A DNA stretch of 64,000 bases from Clostridium sp. M62/1 (GCF_020736365.1 NZ_CP085988.1:3657501-3721500), one strand, 5' to 3'; positions 42,842 to 51,640 are shown, counted from the first letter of the stretch. Notes: a model not told the origin generated them from the sequence alone. Made by a program: numbers and translations.

Positions 42842-43974
42842 GCCTGATTGTGGACATTAAAAAAAGACTGGGAGACTTTCTTTTAGAGGTCTCCTTCGAG
42901 ACGGAGGATAGGGTCACAGGGCTTCTGGGCCCGTCCGGCTGCGGCAAAAGCATGACCTTGAAGTGCATTGCCGGAGTGGAAAAGCCAGACAGCGGACGGA
43001 TTATCCTGGACGGAGAAACCCTGTTTGATTCCAGTCGGGGCATCTGTCTCTCGCCCCAGAAGAGGAGAGTAGGATACCTCTTTCAGAACTACGCCCTCTT
43101 TCCCAACATGACGGCAGCCCAGAATATTCTCTGCGGCATGAGGGCAGGCGCTTCAGAAGCAGAACATTCCGGCGCAGACGCGGAAAGCGGGAAGAGGCAA
43201 ACCTCTTTTTCTCCCGGCAGGCTGCTGAACAGCCATATTCAGAGAAAAAAAGAAGAGCAGGAGCGGCTTCATAAGCTGTCGCAGCTGTTTCATCTCGAGC
43301 CGTGTCTCCACCTGCATCCCCGGTCTCTGTCAGGGGGGCAGGCCCAGAGAACGGCTCTCGCCAGAATCCTGGCCGGCAGGCCAAGGCTTCTTCTGCTGGA
43401 CGAGCCTTTTTCCGCTCTGGACAGCTATCTGAAGGATCAGCTTCAGCCGGAATTCAAACACCTCCTCAGTTCCCTGGACTGCCGGACTGTCATGGTCACA
43501 CACAGCCGGGATGAGGCCTACCATCTCTGTTCCCGGCTCTGTGTCATGGACAGCGGCCGGATTTTGAGAAACGGTTCCGTGAAGGAGGTATTTGCAGAAC
43601 CGGAGTATGAGGCGGCGGCGCGCCTGACCGGGTGCAAAAATATCGTTCCCGCCGTGAAGGAGGGCCCCTTTCTGGTCCGCATTCCATCCTGGAATATCAC
43701 GCTCCAGACGGAGCGCCCTGTTCCGGACAATCTCTCTTTCGTCGGCCTGAGAGCCCACTCCTTCAGCCCTGACATCTCAAAAAACCAGTTTCCCATCTGC
43801 CTCTGCGATGTGGTGGAGGAGCCCTTTGAGTGGATGGTTCTGTTTTTCTATGAAACACAAAAGAGAGACAGCGCCCCCGTCTGGTGGCGTGTGCCAAAAG
43901 AAAAAATATCCGGCGACTTTCCATCCAGGCTTGGAATTTCCCCGGCCCAGGTCCTGCTTTTAAAGAGCAGCTGA
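42838..43974 (+). CDS. modC: ModC, molybdate ABC transporter ATPase
   Basis: A 378-residue ATPase. Walker A is GPSGCGKSMTLKCIAG (near residue 31), the Q-loop is YLFQNYALFPNMT, the signature is LSGGQAQRTALARIL, and Walker B is LLLLDEPFSALD. A C-terminal TOBE-like domain follows. About 35 extra, charged residues lie between the Q-loop and the signature (AEHSGADAESGKRQTSFSPG), which is longer than in most ModC. It overlaps modB by 4 bases. Tandem 14-bp repeats begin at its stop codon. Confidence 0.94.
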   Translation: MSLIVDIKKRLGDFLLEVSFETEDRVTGLLGPSGCGKSMTLKCIAGVEKPDSGRIILDGETLFDSSRGICLSPQKRRVGYLFQNYALFPNMTAAQNILCGMRAGASEAEHSGADAESGKRQTSFSPGRLLNSHIQRKKEEQERLHKLSQLFHLEPCLHLHPRSLSGGQAQRTALARILAGRPRLLLLDEPFSALDSYLKDQLQPEFKHLLSSLDCRTVMVTHSRDEAYHLCSRLCVMDSGRILRNGSVKEVFAEPEYEAAARLTGCKNIVPAVKEGPFLVRIPSWNITLQTERPVPDNLSFVGLRAHSFSPDISKNQFPICLCDVVEEPFEWMVLFFYETQKRDSAPVWWRVPKEKISGDFPSRLGISPAQVLLLKSS

Positions 43975-44040
43975 CAAAAAGCGGCTGGCAAAAAAACAGC
44001 TGACAAGAGGCAGCTGACAAAAGACAGCCGGCAGAAATCA
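43968..44040 (+). repeat. Five imperfect 14-bp tandem repeats after modC
   Basis: CAGCTGACAAAAAG-like units repeat five times (CAGCTGACAAAAAG, CGGCTGGCAAAAAAA, CAGCTGACAAGAGG, CAGCTGACAAAAGA, CAGCCGGCAGAAAT). The first carries the modC stop codon, and the last ends before the xdhC ribosome site. Confidence 0.8.
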
Positions 44041-44058
44041 GCAAGGAGGTTTACAGAG

Positions 44059-45078
44059 ATGACTAGAGAATTGATTCAGGCTGCGGGGAAAGAAATCGAA
44101 GCCGGCAGATCGGCCTTCCTCGTTTCCATCGCCTCAGCCACAGGCTCCACACCCAGGGCGGCAGGGGCCATGATGCTGGTGGGAAGGGGCGGGCTCATAG
44201 GAGGCACCATCGGCGGAGGTCTGCTGGAGCACCGATGTATAGAGGAGGCACAGGCCGCTCTCTCCGGAAACGGCTGCCCTGCAGGAAAAGCCCCGGGGAG
44301 TTCCATGACAGGATTTCTTCGCTCCTTTATCCTGGACAACCGCACAGCCGGAGGGCTGGGGATGGTCTGCGGGGGAAACACGGAGGTTCTCTTCACCCCT
44401 CTCCTGACATCCGCCAGGGAAGCCCTAGAGCGGGCGTCATCGCTTCTGGAGCGCGGAGAACCCTGCGCCCTGCTGCTTCCCCTAGACGGCTCTCCCCTTC
44501 TTTCTCTCAGGGAAGGCAGACAGCCTGCAGCCTCCTTACGGAAACCGCAGATATGCTCTGAAAATGGCCGTTCCTTCCTGTCTGTTCCTCTGGCATCTGA
44601 AAACCGGGTCTTTCTTCTCGGCGGCGGCCACGTGGCCGCTGAACTTGCGCTTCTTTTAGAACAGCTGGAGTTTCCCTTCCTGACAGCTGATGACCGCCCT
44701 GAATTTTCAGGCAGCGGACGCTTTCCGGCGGCAGCGGCAGCTCTTACGGTTCCCTTTTCCCCTGAGGCTTTAAAAAAAGCCTTCTGCGGTCCTCTGGCTC
44801 CCAGAAGGGAGGACGCCTTCTGTATTATGACGAGGGGACACGAGGGGGATGCACAGGCCCTTCGCTTTGCTCTCGGCTCCCCCGCCTCCTATATCGGAGT
44901 CATGGGAAGCAGGAAAAAGCGGGAAACTGTATTTTCCCGCCTGGAGGCAGAAGGTTTTTCAGAAGTCAGAAAGAGAGTGACCACCCCTATCGGCCTTGAC
45001 ATAGGCGCCCAGACACCTGCAGAGATCGCAGTTTCTGTGGCCGCCCAGCTAATCGCCTGGAGGGCAGGCAGGCTGTAG
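44059..45078 (+). CDS. XdhC-family molybdenum hydroxylase maturation protein
   Basis: A 339-residue XdhC/CoxI-family protein that delivers or inserts the sulfurated molybdenum cofactor into xanthine-dehydrogenase-type enzymes. The N-terminal part has SIASATGSTPRAAGAMML and GGTIGGGLLEHRCI. The C-terminal Rossmann-like half has VFLLGGGHVAAELALLL, IMTRGHEGDAQALRFAL, SYIGVMGSRKKRE and IGLDIGAQTPAEIAVSVAAQLIAW. It is preceded by GGAGG and closes the plus-strand molybdenum block. Its last 30 bases overlap the end of the convergent AraC fragment. No hydroxylase gene is in the window. Confidence 0.93.
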   Translation: MTRELIQAAGKEIEAGRSAFLVSIASATGSTPRAAGAMMLVGRGGLIGGTIGGGLLEHRCIEEAQAALSGNGCPAGKAPGSSMTGFLRSFILDNRTAGGLGMVCGGNTEVLFTPLLTSAREALERASSLLERGEPCALLLPLDGSPLLSLREGRQPAASLRKPQICSENGRSFLSVPLASENRVFLLGGGHVAAELALLLEQLEFPFLTADDRPEFSGSGRFPAAAAALTVPFSPEALKKAFCGPLAPRREDAFCIMTRGHEGDAQALRFALGSPASYIGVMGSRKKRETVFSRLEAEGFSEVRKRVTTPIGLDIGAQTPAEIAVSVAAQLIAWRAGRL

Positions 45079-45726
45079 CTTTTCCGCCCCGACCCTCCTG
45101 CCTCCTTTCAGGCCCCTCCTGTACTCCCTGGGGGCCTGTCCGTAAAAGCGCCTGAACATCATGGAAAAATTGCTGGGACTGTCAAATCCGCAGTCAGCGG
45201 CCACCTGCGCAATGCTTTTCTCCGGCTCTGCCAGAAGCATGGCCGCCCCCTGCATAATCCGGTACTTTAACAGATACTGCATCGGCGGCGTCCTGATGCT
45301 TCTCTGGAAACAGCGGAGGCATTCCCTCTCTCCTATTCCTGCCGAAGCTGCTATCTCTGACAGCGTCAGCCCGGAGGCATAATGGCTGTGAATAAATCCC
45401 AGCATTTTCCTGATTCTGACGCTGTCGTGGCCCGGCTCATACTCGTGCTGTTCCCATCCTATGCCCAGCTCCTGGTACAGAAGGAGACATATCCGTGAAA
45501 GCTCCTCTCTGACTGTAAACTCAAATCCTGTTTCTGCTTTTTCCAGCCCCTGAAACGCCCGCCAGAAATGCTCTGCCAGCTCCCTGTTTTTCCCGCTTTC
45601 CTGACGCCCCTCTCCCCCGGCTTCTCCCATGCAGGCCAGAAATCTCTCCTCCTCTGTCAGAGGAGTAATATATTTTTTGGCGAAAACAGACTCCCAGGTT
45701 CCCGCTGCCAAAAGAGGGTGAAACAC
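45049..45726 (-). pseudogene. AraC-family regulator, truncated and frameshifted at the N terminus
   Basis: The C-terminal half is a normal AraC/XylS DNA-binding domain: YASGLTLSEIAASAGIGERECLRCF and SIAQVAADCGFDSPSNFSMMFRRFYGQAPREYRR. The open frame starts at a GTG (45726) with no ribosome site. In-frame codons upstream still read LRSIVFHPLL, wording typical of AraC cupin domains, until a stop at 45762. The +1 frame just upstream reads AVKSSEAGPGK, the expected preceding residues, so a one-base frameshift lies near 45745. The rest of the cupin domain is absent. Only about 225 of roughly 280 residues remain. It is convergent with xdhC and divergent from the MFS gene. Confidence 0.6.
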
Positions 45727-45976
45727 AATGGAGCGCAGCTTCCCTTCCCGGGACCTGCCTCAGAGCTCTTTACTGCGCCGCAGCTTTTTCTTATCCTGCC
45801 CGTCATTTTCCTCACCCCGTAAAATCAGTCGTTTTTCTTATAAATTATGTCTGAATTAAAATTGATTTATCTCCTGTATGGCGTTATTCTTTTAAAGTGG
45901 CGTCAGGGACAGAGCAGGCTTTCACAGGCCATTTTCCTCACCTGCGTCTATTCTTCGAACATACAGGAGGTTTTCT

Positions 45977-47167
45977 ATGTTTCATCTTCTTTTGGCTGTT
46001 ATCTATCTTTCTTTTATCAGCCTCGGCCTGCCGGATTCCCTTCTTGGCTCCGCCTGGCCGTCCATGTATCCGGAATTTGGCGTTCCGGTATCCAGCGCCA
46101 GCATTATTTTTATGATTATCTCTGCCGGAACCATCGTTTCCAGCCTTTTAAGCGATCGCCTGACCCGCTGTCTGGGCACCGGGAAAGTCACATCATTCAG
46201 CGTCGGGCTGACCGCTCTGTCCCTGTTTGGCTTTTCCCTGAGCCACTCCTTCTGGCTGCTCTGCCTGTTCGCTGTGCCCTACGGCCTGGGAGCAGGAAGC
46301 GTGGACGCGGCTTTAAACAATTACGTAGCTCTTCACTACAAAAGCCGGCATATGAGCTGGCTTCACTGCATGTGGGGAGTGGGCGCGTCTCTTGGCCCCT
46401 GTATTATGGGCCTGGCTCTCTCGGACGGCCATCCCTGGAATACGGGATATCTCTGTATCTCCCTGCTCCAGGCTGCCCTCACGGCTGTCCTTCTCGTCAG
46501 CCTTCCTCTGTGGGGCAAAAAGCAGACTGCAGCGGATAACGATGCCTCTCAGGGGCAGCCGCTCTCTTTCCGGGAGGTGATCCGCATTCCGGGAGCCAGG
46601 GAAATTATGGTTACCTTTTTCTGTTACTGTGCCCTGGAGCAGACTGCAGGGCTGTGGGGAAGCAGCTTTCTCGTCCTTCACCGTGGCGTGTCCCCGGAGG
46701 ATGCCGCCCGCTTTGCCAGCCTCTTTTTCCTGGGCATCACTGCCGGCAGAGCTGCCGGCGGTTTTCTCACCATGCTTCTCAGTGACACGAACCTGGTGCG
46801 CCTGGGACAGGGCATCATTCTGGTGGGAATTCTGGCCCTTTTCCTTCCCGCAGGCGGCTTCTTCTCCATGGCAGGCCTTCTGCTTATCGGCCTTGGCTGC
46901 GCCCCTGTCTATCCGAGTATCATTCACTCAACGCCGGAACGGTTCGGGGCAGAAAACTCCCAGGCAGTCATCGGCATACAGATGGCCAGCGCCTATGTAG
47001 GAAACTGCCTGATGCCGCCGCTGTTCGGCCTCATTGCGGAGCACCTGGATATCGGGCTGTTTATCCCCTATCTTCTCCTCATCCTGGCCGCCATGTTCCT
47101 CATGCATGAAAAAACAGTCCGCAAATGCCGTATGGCCTGCATGGAGCGCATCTGTGTCAGCCAGTAA
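45977..47167 (+). CDS. MFS-family transporter
   Basis: A 396-residue major facilitator with 12 predicted helices. The N-terminal half has ISLGLPDSLLGSAWPSMYPEFG, SLLSDRLTRCLGTGKV (the loop 2-3 signature) and VPYGLGAGSVDAALNNYVALHY, similar to the FucP/sugar-type branch. The second half has SWLHCMWGVGASLGPCIMG and VYPSIIHSTPERFGAENSQ. The ATG at 45977 follows CAGGAGG. The substrate is unknown. Its stop overlaps the convergent acylphosphatase by 11 bases. Confidence 0.88.
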   Translation: MFHLLLAVIYLSFISLGLPDSLLGSAWPSMYPEFGVPVSSASIIFMIISAGTIVSSLLSDRLTRCLGTGKVTSFSVGLTALSLFGFSLSHSFWLLCLFAVPYGLGAGSVDAALNNYVALHYKSRHMSWLHCMWGVGASLGPCIMGLALSDGHPWNTGYLCISLLQAALTAVLLVSLPLWGKKQTAADNDASQGQPLSFREVIRIPGAREIMVTFFCYCALEQTAGLWGSSFLVLHRGVSPEDAARFASLFFLGITAGRAAGGFLTMLLSDTNLVRLGQGIILVGILALFLPAGGFFSMAGLLLIGLGCAPVYPSIIHSTPERFGAENSQAVIGIQMASAYVGNCLMPPLFGLIAEHLDIGLFIPYLLLILAAMFLMHEKTVRKCRMACMERICVSQ

Positions 47168-47429
47168 TCCGAAACTCCCTCTCATCCTCCTGAAGCGGCA
47201 CCTCCGCCTGGGTCATACTGTCGATGGCCACAAAGGTACCGGCACGCAGCCTGGAGATCATCGTCTTTATGTTCTCCTCCTCTCCCTGTACCTCCATCTC
47301 CACGCGGCCGTCCCAGAGATTCTGCACCCAGCCCGTAAGTCCCAGGCCCCTGGCTGCATACAGGGCACGGTAGCGAAACCCTACCCCCTGGACGCAGCCT
47401 GCAAAAAAGATATGTTTTCTCACCTTCAT
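47157..47429 (-). CDS. acyP: Acylphosphatase (copy 1)
   Basis: A 90-residue enzyme that hydrolyses acyl phosphates such as 1,3-bisphosphoglycerate. The hallmark GCVQGVGFRYRA contains catalytic Arg19, and LTGWVQNLWDGRVEMEVQG contains catalytic Asn37. The start overlaps the Nudix stop by 4 bases (ATGA), so it is translated with that operon. A second copy lies at 50417-50740 with the same two blocks nearly identical, suggesting a local duplication. Confidence 0.93.
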   Translation of the reverse strand: MKVRKHIFFAGCVQGVGFRYRALYAARGLGLTGWVQNLWDGRVEMEVQGEEENIKTMISRLRAGTFVAIDSMTQAEVPLQEDEREFRITG

Positions 47430-48112
47430 CCGTCTTTCCTTCCTTTCTCCAGAACCGGCTCAAAGCCCGCATCCTTAAGCGTGTCCACACAGGACTTCAG
47501 GATGCGGGCAGTCATTCCCCAGATTACAAAGTCCCCGTACTGGTAAAACATGACCTCATAGCTTCCCTCTCTCCACCTGTAATGTTCTCCGTCCGGGATC
47601 AGCTCAAAGGGAAAATCCTTCCCAGGGACTGTGACAATACGGGCCGTATGGCAGTCCGGCTCATGCTCAAAAAACCACCGGAGGGGAATGAGCCTCACCG
47701 ACTCCACCTCCTCCTCTGAGAAGGTTCCCCGGTAGCCGTGGAGCTCTGCAAGATAGGGGTAGATCGTCATCCCTGCCGGATTGACCAGATAGTCGCAGTC
47801 CATCCAGATCTCTGCCTGCCCCTCCTCTATGAGCAGCTCCTCGGAGATTTCCCGGAGGGCGGCCCGGCGGGGATTCTCCCCCGCCTCCATTCTGCCTCCG
47901 GGAAAGCATACTTCCCCGGGCTGTGTTTTCAGACTTCTGGCCCTCACCTCGAACAGAACCTGAAGCTCGCTGTCTGCCCGCACAAGAGGAATGATGACTG
48001 CCGAGATCTTCTGCTTCTCATATCCGATTGGACGGGCGATCCGCTCTCTCAGACGGTCAGAAGGGAGGTTCCCCCACTGCCGTGAGCCGGCCCTGTCTGC
48101 CCTATCTTCCAT
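47426..48112 (-). CDS. Nudix hydrolase, CoA pyrophosphatase (YeaB/NudL) type
   Basis: A 228-residue Nudix protein. The Nudix box GGRMEAGENPRRAALREISEEL is complete and follows QPGEVCFPGG. The UPF0035 / YeaB signature region that precedes it (SAVIIPLVR..LQVLFEVRARSLKTQPGEV) points to CoA or acyl-CoA pyrophosphatase activity. It overlaps the alpha/beta hydrolase start region by 11 bases and the acylphosphatase by 4 bases, forming a three-gene operon. The exact substrate is an inference from the family. Confidence 0.88.
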   Translation of the reverse strand: MEDRADRAGSRQWGNLPSDRLRERIARPIGYEKQKISAVIIPLVRADSELQVLFEVRARSLKTQPGEVCFPGGRMEAGENPRRAALREISEELLIEEGQAEIWMDCDYLVNPAGMTIYPYLAELHGYRGTFSEEEVESVRLIPLRWFFEHEPDCHTARIVTVPGKDFPFELIPDGEHYRWREGSYEVMFYQYGDFVIWGMTARILKSCVDTLKDAGFEPVLEKGRKDG

Positions 48113-48851
48113 CTTCTTTCCTCCCGGTCTGGTTCAGGAAGCGCTCGACTGCCTGATTAAATTCCAGGCTGTTTTCTGAGGCGATAAAGTGGGTGCCCTC
48201 TACCAGACACAGACGGCTGGCCGGTATCAGGCTGTGAATCTTCTTTGTGTGTCCTGTCTTAATCATATCGCGGGTTCCCGCAATCACAAGAGTCGGCACA
48301 TTCAGCTGCTTCAGATAAGCCCCTGAAATATGGGGCTCCTTTATCATCAGCTCCAGAAGCTCCTTCTTCCTCCTTGCCCTCTCTAACAGGTATTTCTGAT
48401 CCGCGGTAAGCTTCCCCCGCTTTTCCCTGCATGTTCCCCTCTTTACCCTCCACATGGTCTTCAGATAAGAGACGGCGATAGATTTTCTGATTCCCATCTT
48501 CATGCCCGACGGATTTAAGTTGGCACCGTTCAGTATCAGCTTTTTCACGTATCCAGGGTACAGGATCGTAAAAATCAGGGCGATATTTCCTCCGTCACTG
48601 AATCCCAGCAGAATAATATCCCTTAACTGCATCCTGTCCAGAAATTTCTTCAGATCCCAGGCAAACTGCTTCAGCGTAAACGGCGCCGTTCCCCTCTCAG
48701 ATTTGCCGTGCCCTCTGGTGTCAACAGCAATCACCCGGTAGTTTTTGGAAAAGTATTCTACCTGATTTTTGAAATAGGAGCTGTCCTCCCCGTTTCCATG
48801 CAGGAGAACCATGGGCTCTCCGTTTCCTGTCTCCTCATAGTAAAGCTTCAT
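48102..48851 (-). CDS. Alpha/beta hydrolase
   Basis: A 249-residue alpha/beta-hydrolase-fold enzyme. The oxyanion motif is VLLHGNGEDSS (residues 15-25), the nucleophile is Ser85 in LLGFSDGGN, the acid is in VIAGTRDMI and the catalytic His is in VEGTHFIASEN. The DTRGHGKS strand and a lid domain rich in Arg/Lys (GTCREKRGKLTADQK) are typical of esterase or carboxyl-ester hydrolases. The substrate is unknown. It is the first gene of the Nudix-acylphosphatase operon. Confidence 0.9.
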   Translation of the reverse strand: MKLYYEETGNGEPMVLLHGNGEDSSYFKNQVEYFSKNYRVIAVDTRGHGKSERGTAPFTLKQFAWDLKKFLDRMQLRDIILLGFSDGGNIALIFTILYPGYVKKLILNGANLNPSGMKMGIRKSIAVSYLKTMWRVKRGTCREKRGKLTADQKYLLERARRKKELLELMIKEPHISGAYLKQLNVPTLVIAGTRDMIKTGHTKKIHSLIPASRLCLVEGTHFIASENSLEFNQAVERFLNQTGRKEDGR

Positions 48852-48907
48852 TTTTCATCATCCTTCTTTCTTTTCCTTTAGATCTGTTTTGCATACATAT
48901 ATTCCAG

Positions 48908-49978
48908 TCATTTTTCTGTCCCCGCATATTCCTCCACCAGATCCTCAATGATCAGAAGTCCGATGGGGCCCAGCAGGACTCCCAGAATTCCAAAAAGTTT
49001 CAGTCCCACATAGATGGCAGCCAGCGTTTCCAGGGGGGAAAGCCCCATGCCGTCTCCCATCAGCCGCGCTTCCAGAAACTCCCTCACAAGGCAGCAGACG
49101 AGGAACAGTCCTGCCAGAACAATCCCTTCATACCACTGCTTCTGAACAAGCAGAATCAGGCTCCACGGAACCAGCACCGCCCCGGTCCCGAACAGAGGGA
49201 GGGCATCCAGGATGCCGATTCCAAGCCCCAGCAGAATACAGTAGGGATTTCTGATCATCACAAGCCCCAGAATACAGAGGCAGGAGGTGATGAACATAAT
49301 AATAAGCTGCGTCCTCAGCCATGTATTTCCCGTCATCACCAGCCGCCGGCTGAACAGGGCAAACTCCCTGCTGAACATGGACTGGCGGCGCCTTCTCCTC
49401 AGCTCATCCATTTCCTGAAGGGAGAGGACAGAAGCAATGAAAAACACAGCCACCGCAACCATCACCTCCACACAGAAGGTAAAGGCTGCCACAGAATTCA
49501 CCACCAGAGTGGACATCGTCATCTTTTTTAAGGCCGAAGCCGCCTGGAGGAGCATTTCCCTGGCCGCCTGCACAAGCACTCCGTCCCTCAGACGGCAGAA
49601 TGCCTCCACCTGGCGGCACATCGAGGTCAGCCAGTGATCAAAGCTGTCAATCCATGCAGGAATCTGATTGGCGATCTGGTTGGCCTCCTCAAACAGGCGG
49701 CGGCCTCCGTAAAAGAGGGCGGCACCCAGGAGCGCCGTAAGGATCACAAGCTCGATACCTCCGATCATCCCGATGGGAACGCTAAACCTTCTCCCGAAGA
49801 GGCGAAACTGCAGACGTCTCTCGAGCCAGGCGGCCGTAGGGCGCAGAATCAATGCGGTCAGATAGGCAGCCGCAAAGGGCAGAAACAGCGGAAGAAAATA
49901 TTTAAAGCTCACATACACGCCGGCTGTCACAGCAATGACCACGAGAGCCTTTCTCTGTTTTCTCGATAATTCGGGCAT
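48908..49978 (-). CDS. AI-2E family / YtvI-like membrane protein
   Basis: A 356-residue multi-pass protein with about seven to eight hydrophobic helices. The N-terminal helices LPLFLPFAAAYLTALILRPTAAWLE, a central soluble stretch (EANQIANQIPAWIDSFDHW) and the C-terminal LGLGIGILDALPLFGTGAVLVPWSL with LLGPIGLLIIEDL define the AI-2E family. That family also includes sporulation protein YtvI. Its real substrate is uncertain despite the name. It is upstream of the alpha/beta hydrolase operon and on the same strand, with a 57-base gap. Confidence 0.9.
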   Translation of the reverse strand: MPELSRKQRKALVVIAVTAGVYVSFKYFLPLFLPFAAAYLTALILRPTAAWLERRLQFRLFGRRFSVPIGMIGGIELVILTALLGAALFYGGRRLFEEANQIANQIPAWIDSFDHWLTSMCRQVEAFCRLRDGVLVQAAREMLLQAASALKKMTMSTLVVNSVAAFTFCVEVMVAVAVFFIASVLSLQEMDELRRRRRQSMFSREFALFSRRLVMTGNTWLRTQLIIMFITSCLCILGLVMIRNPYCILLGLGIGILDALPLFGTGAVLVPWSLILLVQKQWYEGIVLAGLFLVCCLVREFLEARLMGDGMGLSPLETLAAIYVGLKLFGILGVLLGPIGLLIIEDLVEEYAGTEK

Positions 49979-50416
49979 CAGCTCACCTGCTTTCAGATTC
50001 TGTATCTGCAGATCAGCATCAGCCCGTTTTCTATAAAAATACGTGTCCTGTTAAAGACGTGCCCTCTTAAAATAAGTGCCTTCTTATCAGTCCTGTCCTG
50101 AAACTGAAACGAGCCGACGCCAATCTTCTCTTTGATGTTATTATGGCTGATAACCGTGTGATTATATTGTGGTATTCTTCCTGCTGTTCCACCTTTTTCC
50201 GCTCTGGCTCACTGCCTTTTTTTGTAAAAACGCCCCCCAGTACATATTCTCGTCGGGACTGTCTATAATAGTTCCTGTACAAAAGAAGTACAAATCATAA
50301 ACGGACGATCCATGGTAAGTTCTCCTGAAGTACTAAAGAATACCTTACAAAAGATGCGGGTCTGCTTCCTTTGCCCTGCAAAGGAGCAGGCCTGTTTCTG
50401 TTTCATCGAACTTCAT
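49979..50416. other. Gene-free stretch of about 440 bases
   Basis: No supported gene. The plus-strand and minus-strand short frames have no ribosome site or recognisable content. Two T-rich tracts are seen near 50210-50225, and nothing else could be assigned. Confidence 0.45.
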
Positions 50417-50740
50417 CTACCATCCCTTTTCACGAAATCCCGTCTCATCTGCCTTCACAGGATGCTCACAGATATCCATATGATCAATGCGGATCATGGA
50501 TGCACTCATAAGGCTCTGGATCAGCCTCTCAATATCAGACTCCCTTCCCTGTACCTCCATCTCCACACGGCCGTCGGAAAGATTCTGCACCCATCCCGTC
50601 AGATGATAGTCTATGGCCGCCTGGACAGCCCGGTATCGGAAGCCGACTCCCTGGACGCGGCCCGAAAAATAAATATGCCTTCTGACCTTCTCATGCCCCT
50701 CTCTGTTTTCTGTCTTCTTTCTTCCAAACAATGAACACAT
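50417..50740 (-). CDS. Acylphosphatase (copy 2), with an N-terminal extension
   Basis: A 107-residue acylphosphatase. RHIYFSGRVQGVGFRYRA contains catalytic Arg35, and LTGWVQNLSDGRVEMEVQG contains Asn53. The first 17 residues (MCSLFGRKKTENREGHE) are an extra charged leader. The ATG at 50740 follows GGGGAG by 5 bases. A second copy at 47157-47429 shares the GVGFRYRA and LTGWVQNL..DGRVEMEVQG blocks, so the two are recent paralogues. It lies 51 bases downstream of the pseudouridine synthase. Confidence 0.92.
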   Translation of the reverse strand: MCSLFGRKKTENREGHEKVRRHIYFSGRVQGVGFRYRAVQAAIDYHLTGWVQNLSDGRVEMEVQGRESDIERLIQSLMSASMIRIDHMDICEHPVKADETGFREKGW

Positions 50741-50791
50741 AGCCGCTCCCCTTTCTGACCTGTCTGCACGCTCCCTCCCAAACACAGAGCC

Positions 50792-51604
50792 TTATCCTCT
50801 CTCCTTCACAAAATTCCGAAACGCCCCCGACGCCGGCTTTATGGAAAATGTCATCTTCTTCCCGGAAGACGGATGGGTGAAAGAGAGGCTCACCGCTGCG
50901 AGGGCAAGAGGCCCCCTGGAAGCGGGCGTCCGGAAGCTCTCACTTCCTTTCTCTTCTCTCTCCTCCACAGGGAGGGTGCCTCCAAACTGGGGATTGTACC
51001 TGGCATCTCCCCATATGGGCAGGCCGTGACCTGCAAGCTGGACACGGATCTGATGATGGCGCCCTGTTTTCAGCTGTATTTCCAGAAGCGTCAGGTTTTT
51101 CTCCTCTGCCCTGCTAAGGACCCTATACGACAATTCCGCCCTCTTTCCCTCTTTTTTCGACTTATCCACGAGCACAGAATAATTCTCTTCCCGGTTCATA
51201 TACAGGTTGTCCACAAAGTTACCCACATTATCCACAGGTTTTCCACAAACTACTGCATGATAAATTTTTGTCACTCTGTGGGCCTGAAGCTCCCTGCTCA
51301 GAAAGGCTGCGGCGGATCTGGTCTTTGCGTAGACCATCACCCCGGACACAGGCTTGTCCAGTCTGTGGATAACTCCCACATAGGGCGCCGCTGCCGGTGT
51401 GGACAGAGATGTGGACGGTTTTGTGGATAACTCCCTTCTCTGCTCCCTCTCCCTCTTTTTCTGACTTCTTACCAGATAATTCCGAATCTCACTGACCATA
51501 TCCGGTTCAAATTTCCGGCTGGCCTGGGATTCCAGCCCTGCTGGCTTTTCTGCCACAAGAATTTCACTGTCCTCATAAATGATTTTTACCATATGTTCTG
51601 TCAC
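50792..51604 (-). CDS. RluA-family pseudouridine synthase
   Basis: A roughly 270-residue pseudouridine synthase of the RluA branch. The catalytic aspartate is in GVIHRLDKPVSGVMVYAK. KIYHAVVCGKP, LKTGRHHQIRVQLA and GLPIWGDARYN are conserved. A basic and Ser/Thr-rich stretch (RREREQRRELSTKPSTSLST) precedes the catalytic motif. The start is uncertain: GTG at 51604 has AAAGG 5 bases upstream, and ATG at 51592 is an alternative. The target uridine is not known. The gene body holds a striking cluster of DnaA-box-like 9-mers (51207-51430). Confidence 0.88.
   Translation of the reverse strand: MTEHMVKIIYEDSEILVAEKPAGLESQASRKFEPDMVSEIRNYLVRSQKKREREQRRELSTKPSTSLSTPAAAPYVGVIHRLDKPVSGVMVYAKTRSAAAFLSRELQAHRVTKIYHAVVCGKPVDNVGNFVDNLYMNREENYSVLVDKSKKEGKRAELSYRVLSRAEEKNLTLLEIQLKTGRHHQIRVQLAGHGLPIWGDARYNPQFGGTLPVEEREEKGSESFRTPASRGPLALAAVSLSFTHPSSGKKMTFSIKPASGAFRNFVKERG
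51207..51430. repeat. Cluster of DnaA-box-like 9-mers inside the pseudouridine synthase gene
   Basis: Three exact TTATCCACA sequences (51228-51236 plus; 51364-51372 and 51422-51430 minus). Near matches are TTGTCCACA (51207-51215), TTACCCACA (51219-51227), TTTTCCACA (51239-51247), CTGTCCACA (51398-51406 minus) and CCGTCCACA (51410-51418 minus). Eight in 224 bases, on both strands, is far above chance. Whether DnaA binds is not known. Confidence 0.7.
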
Positions 51605-51640
51605 TCTCACCTTTTGCTCTTTTGTCTTTCTCTCTTACCC

